Source: Blastobasis lacticolella (Eukaryota; Arthropoda; Insecta; Lepidoptera; Blastobasidae). From it: a DNA stretch of 64,000 nt. The stretch's first letter is position 1. Each line of letters starts with the position of its first letter. Below the pieces are notes generated by a model, which was given only the letters and a program-made list of their open reading frames with translations, made no database searches and had not been told where the DNA came from. A program made the position numbers and the translations under genes. The stretch is from contig LR990058.1 of NCBI GenBank assembly GCA_905147135.1, positions 15,165,349-15,229,348 of the forward strand, written 5' to 3'. Below, piece by piece: positions 59,501-64,000 of this stretch.

Positions 59501-61470
59501 TCAAATATTTTCTAAACTACAAAACCGATTTTAATGAAACAAAGCTAAGAACCGTCTCGATTAAACTGGCTTCAAATAGAGACAACCGCGTCCAAATCGG
59601 TCCATCCGTTCGGTAGCTACGATGCCACAGACACATACACAAAGCCACTAACAAGTACACACGTCAAAAACTGTTTTCGTCGGGTGTATTAAATATCATA
59701 TTATGATAATAATATTTTAATACAAGATCTACCACGGCCAATGCATAAAAAATTTCATTAACAACGAGTACTTAAATCTATAGTTGAGAGCGTCCGTCCG
59801 TGCGTGTGTCAAGCACAAGCTCGCCCGCGATGCAGCGGACCAGGCTGTGGGTGGGGGGCTAGGGGGTAGGGGGTAGGGGGTACCTGCTTCCGCTGCCCGT
59901 CCAGCGTGTGTCCGTGCGCGAGCAGGCGGCCGCGCGTGGCGCCCAGCTCGCCCGCGATGCAGCGGACCAGGCTGTGGGTGGGGGGCTAGGGGGTAGGGGG
60001 TACCTGCTTCCGCTGCCCGTCCAGCGTGTGTCCGTGCGCGAGCAGGCGGCCGCGCGTGGCGCCCAGCTCGCCCGCGATGCAGCGGACCAGGCTGTGGGTG
60101 GGGGGCTAGGGGGTAGGGGGTAGGGGGTACCTGCTTCCGCTGCCCGTCCAGCGTGTGTCCGTGCGCGAGCAGGCGGCCGCGCGTGGCGCCCAGCTCGCCC
60201 GCGATGCAGCGGAACAGACTTGTCTTGCCGGCGCCGTTCACGCCCAACACGCCGAAGCATTCGCCTGCGCAATGCCGGATGGGTCATTAAATAAATTCGA
60301 GTATTGTCGTGGGGCTGGAGTTGGGGGGTGGGGTAGGAGTAGGGGTGGGAGTAGGGGTAGGGGTGGGATACCTAGAAGTAGGACACTTCGCGCCGGGTCA
60401 ACTCGTTCAGCGATAAGTATAGTTATTTAGGTGGCGTGATAAAGCCCTTCGCTCTAACTCTATAATTTCTTTGACGAATGCTTCCACAAATTATAGGCGC
60501 AGCACATTCATGTGGCGCGTGTGTAGTGCATTTAACGAATTGTGCAAGGTCCATGACGTTGATTTATTTAATACAAAGTGCGAGTCGCTGAGGAGGCGGC
60601 TGACTCGATCATTCTTCGATGATTCTATAAGCAGTGCATGAAATGGAATAATATGAATGTATAATGTTAGTTATTCTAGCTACATAGTAAGAAACTTGCA
60701 TTGATTGGTACAACATTGTTCATTTAATTCTTATGTTGTTTTTATGTAATATGTGTTTGATTGATTGCTTTACCATATTTTTGTCTGTGGTTATCAGTGA
60801 GTACCTGTAATTGGCTTAACTGTATCTATTCATAGTATGTAATGTGTTTTTATAAGCTGTTGGTACTCCAATAAATAAATAAATAAATATGTTACAAGTA
60901 TTTAAAATTTAGTTTTTCATTATAAATAGATATTACTTATTTTAGTTTAGTTTAGGTGCTTACAGTATTTTTTGATGTGTTATATTATCTTTACTTTGTT
61001 ATGTATTGGTGGAGACCTATGATTGGGTCTCTGTTGTTTATATTATCACTATAATATTTCGAAGTTATTGTTCTTCCTCAAATTATACAATAAATAATTA
61101 TACTTTTGTAACAATCTTGTGTACAATAAATGGTTAAATAAACAAATAATTTTGAACGTATATCTGACAAATGAGAATTAGGTAGTCTGGTCCCTGTCAA
61201 TAAACAAGCGCCTGTCAAGTCAACCGATTAACTTAAACAAATGTTTGAAAGTCATGTTTTAAGCATAATTTTTCTTTTTTAATTGTGATTACCTACATGT
61301 TCTATGGATTTTATCATCCAAAAAAAATAAAAAAAAAAATTTAATTTAAAGAATCTCACCCTTCTTAACCGAGAAGCTGACCCCCCTTACGGAGAAGACG
61401 GACTTCCTCAGTCCGTAGTACTTCTTGTGCACGTCGCTCACCAGCATCGCGTCCGGGACTTGCTTGCGGG
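53371..61470 (-). CDS. ABC transporter subfamily A (gene B; 3' half only, NBD2 and C-terminus)
   Basis: Second ABCA gene, same strand and orientation as gene A. Seven exons in consistent phase give 1,094 bases, 364 codons including the TAA stop at 53371. All NBD2 motifs are present: [37 protein letters not shown], then TTLEEVFLSF and an acidic tail ending PMPV. The 5' exons are outside the window. The gene probably arose by tandem duplication with gene A, since exon lengths and phases in NBD2 match. Two of its exons carry tandem duplications of their 3' ends, with the splice donor. Confidence 0.94.
53636..53800 (-). mobile_element. SINE family 1, truncated
   Basis: Body in minus orientation between the two last gene B exons; ends at gattggatcat. 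Confidence 0.88.
53848..53977. mobile_element. MITE M7
   Basis: 130 bp with ends ggccctatttttgaaaccgc and gcggtttcaaaaataaggcc. A related, more decayed copy is near 20436-20570. Confidence 0.83.
54158..54240 (-). CDS. Gene B exon: C-terminal region
   Basis: Phase 1 to 0, 83 bases: VDESRSITGVKCDMHATF, ending ELKDEHK. It joins the last exon in frame. Confidence 0.92.
54919..55169 (+). repeat. Dispersed repeat family B
   Basis: Full copy in the intron between gene B exons 55439-55647 and 54158-54240. Confidence 0.85.
55439..55647 (-). CDS. Gene B exon: NBD2 after the H-loop
   Basis: Phase 2 to 1. MDEMEALCGRIAIMAGGEV, then ALGSPAELR and a gene-specific acidic and glycine-rich insert (DEADEEPGPG). 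Longer than the gene A counterpart by 60 bases. Confidence 0.95.
55973..57692 (-). repeat. 14-unit tandem array of a 122-bp exon-end/donor/intron-start segment
   Basis: Fourteen consecutive 122-bp units, apparently identical. Read on the minus strand each has the last 86 or so bases of the Walker B exon (from GVDVAARR), the CACAG|gtacgg donor and about 35 bases of intron. Donors recur from 57594 to 56008 at exact 122-base steps. The array is bounded on both sides by the 12-base ccggacgtgggc. It is about 75-80% GC in an AT-rich region. All three minus-strand frames are open across it, which creates long artificial reading frames. Confidence 0.97.
57594..57807 (-). CDS. Gene B exon: NBD2 signature, Walker B, H-loop (start of 122-bp array)
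   Basis: GLEQYRQTLVSGYSGG, then LLDEPTSGVD and VVITSH, to the first CACAG|gtacgg donor at 57594. The 214-base form ends in phase 2, matching the next exon's acceptor (AG|C gives the serine of TSHS). Thirteen further copies of the donor follow at 122-base intervals. Confidence 0.93.
57903..57947 (-). pseudogene. Decayed duplicate of the start of the gene B Walker B exon
   Basis: gcggtattgctccaggcctg resembles gcggtactgctccaggccta at 57791-57810, including the exon's acceptor side. Confidence 0.65.
58072..58773. mobile_element. Non-autonomous DNA transposon M6
   Basis: About 700 bp with ends aaggtgcgtacaaattagag and ctctaattcgtacgcacctt; GC-rich subterminal repeats (gcctcg, gcacggctcg). No transposase frame. 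Confidence 0.85.
58848..58995 (-). CDS. Gene B exon: NBD2 Q-loop
   Basis: 148 bases, YLRSLSHCPQFFGLDVF, then a leucine-rich stretch ending WIKVVG. Phase 0 to 1, with a gtgagt donor. Confidence 0.96.
59062..59350 (-). repeat. Dispersed repeat family D
   Basis: Inverted relative to 9990-10320: shared accaagagtatcgctaatgc, cacgttgctctggcagcaaa and ccatggagcactgg. Related short pieces lie at 9040-9100, 14555-14600, 42405-42480 and 45008-45050. Confidence 0.85.
59818..60210 (-). repeat. Tandem array over Walker A exon end, donor and intron start
   Basis: The 3' part of the Walker A exon (from CGCTGCATCGCGGG), its CAG|gtacc donor and a C-rich intron start are repeated. Donors lie at 60131, 60004 and 59884 (spacings 127 and 120, differing by one extra copy of a 7-base intron motif). 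A fourth copy is truncated at 59818. Each extra copy has cccacccacag upstream, so it looks like an 88-base cassette with both splice sites. Confidence 0.94.
60131..60264 (-). CDS. Gene B exon: NBD2 Walker A
   Basis: [18 protein letters not shown], ending in LDGQRKQ at the first of three similar gtacc donors (60131, 60004, 59884). The 134-base version to 60131 keeps frame with the next exon. The downstream copies belong to a tandem duplication. Confidence 0.94.
60430..61350. other. Gene B intron
   Basis: AT-rich intron between the Walker A exon and the preceding exon; no feature seen. Confidence 0.7.
61360..61470 (-). CDS. Gene B exon: entry to NBD2
   Basis: Acceptor cctctag, donor gtgaga, phase 1 to 1. 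MLVSDVHKKYYGLRKS, then VRGVSFSVKK, reads into GECFG. Counterpart of gene A exon 24. Confidence 0.94.
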
Positions 61471-61550
61471 CTAGAGGGAAACAAGTATATTTATTTATGT
61501 ATTTATTTCATCAGGAAACAGGCAGTCTTTTACAGTCTCAGTTAAATATC

Positions 61551-62281
61551 CAATTACATATTCGAAAACAGTCGTTTAAGGGTACACTTTTTTCACGCCA
61601 GACTATAAAACTTTAAAATAGTAGTTTATGCAACTGTCATATAAAAGGGGGTATTAAAACATGAGTGTCTTTTTATCATACGAGGCGTAGCCGAGTACGA
61701 TAATAGTTTGACACGAGTGTTTTAATGCGTAATTATATGCAATTGCATACACTACTTTATCTACACTCATATTTTTATGTTAAAATATCGTACCTATAAT
61801 TTTCTCAACTTAGCTGGAAGTAAGCTGCGAGTCAGTTCTGTTGTATCTACGCGTCAAGTATATCAAGCGGCGGGAAATTCACTTAACTATTTTCACATTT
61901 ATCTATTTATTTGCTTAAAATAAGAAAAAACATTCACAAACACAAATTACAACAATTACAAAAAATATTCTGTTTAGCGGGAAAATAATTACTTACACAG
62001 AATATAAACAGGAAAATTTAAATTTTGAATTTGAATTTGTTAAAGACATCTAAGTATTCAGCCTACATGACGCCGTGTTCCGGCGCCAGACAAAAAATAA
62101 AAAAATAAAAGTGTTGCATAATGATTAAAAAGTTATTTTACTATACAGCTGTAATGATAATAGTATGGGAAATGCTGTATCGAAAAGTATTTTATCTACA
62201 CTCGTATCGTAATGTTCCAGTTACATATTCGAAAACAGTCGTTTAATGATACACTTTTTTCACGCCAGTCTATAAAATTTT
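61551..62281. repeat. Direct repeat pair of about 62 bases
   Basis: 61551-61612 and 62219-62281 share tacatattcgaaaacagtcg and cacttttttcacgccag in the same orientation. Confidence 0.8.
61613..61780. repeat. Left inverted repeat of the recombinase element
   Basis: Matches the reverse complement of 63815-63960. Lies about 740 bases before the recombinase start, while the right copy begins about 115 bases after its stop. Confidence 0.88.
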
Positions 62282-62480
62282 AAAAAATTACTTTATGATA
62301 CAGCATTTCCCATACTAATTTCATGACAGCTGTAACGTAAAATAACTTTTTAATCATTATGCAACACTTATATTTTTTAATATGTTGCTTCGCCTGGGCG
62401 CGGCGAAATGTAGGCTGAATATCAAATTCAAATTCAAATTTGAAATTTAAAGTTTCCCGCGCGTTTTCCCGCCACACGGC
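61975..62480. repeat. Foldback (palindromic) segment upstream of the recombinase
   Basis: Several nested inverted pairs: 62107-62198 against 62284-62370 (catacagctgtaatg type), 62020-62085 against 62395-62450 (attcagcctacatg), and outer gcgggaaaa against ttttcccgc. The pattern fits a foldback or MITE of about 500 bp, or a rearranged element end. Confidence 0.75.
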
Positions 62481-62518
62481 ATATTTTTCCAGACTGTTTT
62501 TGCTGTTTAAGTTTGTGA

Positions 62519-63699
62519 TTGTGTTTATTTATTACAAATATGGACAGTGATATGAGTGATGAAGAAAACTTTACGCCGCCTGATATCCTCGAAGCGGCAA
62601 CAGAAATAACTCACACCTTACTTCCAACAAAGTCGAGGAAATTATACGACAAAGAATTGAATAATTTCATGATTTGGAGGCATGACAAGAAAGCAACGTC
62701 ATTTTCAGAAAATGTTCTGCTTGCATATTTCCAGTATTTAGCAGAAAAGTATCAAGTGTCATCTTTATGGTCAAAATACTCAATGATAAAGTCTACGTTG
62801 AGTATCTATCACAATATTGACATTACTAAATATACCAAACTCATTGCATTTTTGAAACGCAAATCTGCAGGCTACAAAGCAAAAAAGTCGAAAACATTTT
62901 CGCCCGAACAGCTGAGGAACTTCATAAACGACGCACCTGATAAACTTTATCTTTTTACAAAGGTAATTTTTGGATAACTTTAATGCGTAAAAAGTTTGAT
63001 TGCTCTAAACATGTTTTGCATCTGCACTAACTTTTAATACGTAAATTGTTACAGACTGCAGTAATATTTGGCATAATGGGTGCATGCCGACGACAAGAAT
63101 TATATAACATTGAATTGGCGGACGTGAAACTTTTTGAGTCAACTATTTTAGTTAAAATTAGTAAAACAAAAACGAAAATCGATCGCTCCTTTACTATAAC
63201 AGGAATATATTTCGACATATGTAAAAAGTACATTGATCTCCGTCCGAATTCATGCACAATTCCTAGTTTTTTTGTAAATTATATTGCTGGAAAATGCACA
63301 AACCAGAGAATCGGCATAAATAAATTCGGAAATTTAGGGAAATCTGTGGCAAGCTATTTACATCTTCCCAACCCGGACTCGTATACCGGTCACTGCTTCC
63401 GCAGAACTTCAGCGACGTTATTGGTGGATGGCGGTGGAGACATTACAGCCCTCAAAAGACACGGTGGATGGAAATCTACGGCAGTGGCGGAAGAATACAT
63501 AGACGAGTCAGTAAACAATAAAATACAAGTGTCAAAAACAATAATGAGCACTATAGAAAGCAACAACAAAAATGTAACTTTAAATATTCCCGCCCCAAAT
63601 TCTTGTGATAATAATACTAGTAACGCCTCTAGTTCTGTAGTTAACGTTCAATTTCATAATTGTTCAATTCAAAATTTAAATAATTACTATAATAAATAA
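62519..63699 (+). CDS. Crypton-like tyrosine recombinase (transposon-encoded, one intron)
   Basis: Exon 1 62519-62962 and exon 2 63055-63699, joined across a 92-base GT-AG intron (AAG|gtaatt ... ttacag|ACTGCA) in frame; about 362 residues. The catalytic layout of tyrosine recombinases is visible: arginine in MGACRRQELY, then GHCFRRTSAT (His..Arg), HGGW, and the nucleophile tyrosine in AVAEEYID. The N-terminal half looks like a SAM-like core-binding domain. The reading frame is intact, so the element may be recent. The start could be the ATG at 62540 (MDSDMSDEENF) rather than 62519. It lies in the intron upstream of gene B exon 61360-61470, on the opposite strand. Confidence 0.88.
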
Positions 63700-63814
63700 A
63701 TAACAATTATACTTTTTCGACATTTGTTTTATTACTGTGAAGTAGTCTCGGTAGCCTCTGCCTACCACTATGGGTACGGGTGTGTGTATATGTATGTATG
63801 TAGAGTGAAGATAA

Positions 63815-64000
63815 AGTAGTGTATGCAACTGCATATAATTAGGTATTAAAACACTCGTGTCAAACTATTATCATACTCGGCTACGCCTCGTATGATAAAC
63901 AGACACTCATGTTTTAATACCCCCTTTTATATGACAGTTGCATAAACTACTATTTCATAATTTAAATTTTCCTGTTTATATTCTGTGTAATTATTTTCCC
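63815..64000. repeat. Right inverted repeat of the recombinase element
   Basis: The reverse complement of 63815-63960 matches 61613-61780 over about 145-165 bases with few differences (shared taatagtttgacacgagtg and catataaaaggggg). The last 45 bases before the window edge also match, inverted, 61978-62030. Confidence 0.88.

Noticed and set aside
59729..60430. GC-rich open frames around the Walker A exon
   Set aside because: Read-throughs of the second tandem array, in frames other than that of the transporter.

Overview
The window comes from a eukaryotic genome and looks like an insect, most likely a moth or butterfly. It is AT-rich, its genes have short exons separated by introns with GT-AG splice sites, and it is crowded with retrotransposon fragments, tRNA-derived SINEs and short inverted-repeat elements. 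The order Lepidoptera is an inference from the repeat style, not a proven assignment. There are no bacterial-type operons, CRISPR arrays or rRNA genes.

The main content is two ABC subfamily A (ABC1-type) full-transporter genes, both on the minus strand, in a head-to-tail array. Gene A starts with ATG at 29582 and runs leftward to at least 1224. I could place 29 exons by reading frame, splice sites and intron phase. They cover an N-terminal membrane helix, a large extracellular loop, transmembrane domain 1, nucleotide-binding domain 1 (NBD1), a second extracellular loop, transmembrane domain 2, and NBD2. The last coding exon should lie left of the window. Two internal junctions do not match in phase, so at least one short exon is missing from my model at each. 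Gene B is represented only by its 3' half (61470 to 53371): the NBD2 motifs and the C-terminal tail with a stop codon. Its 5' exons lie right of the window.

Between the two transporters lie an intronless UMP-CMP kinase gene (40345-40974, plus strand) and a small two-exon gene for a predicted secreted protein of 131 residues (34555 to 33470, minus strand). The rest is decayed non-LTR retrotransposons (355-912, 1680-2556, 26080-26570, 35380-36150, 36150-36880, 37040-38370), about thirteen copies of one tRNA-derived SINE, other SINE-like families, and at least eight MITE or foldback elements. A tyrosine-recombinase (Crypton-like) transposon with one small intron sits at 62519-63699, in gene B's upstream intron, and is flanked by long inverted repeats.

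The most unusual signal is in gene B. The exon that carries NBD2 Walker B and the H-loop has its 3' end, splice donor and first intron bases repeated as 14 apparently identical 122-bp units (55973-57692). The Walker A exon shows a second, independent array of the same kind (59818-60210), made of exon end, donor and intron start. Decayed partial duplicates of the same Walker B exon are visible next to it in gene B and, separately, in gene A. The exon-intron boundaries of NBD2 therefore seem repeatedly prone to tandem duplication in this gene pair.
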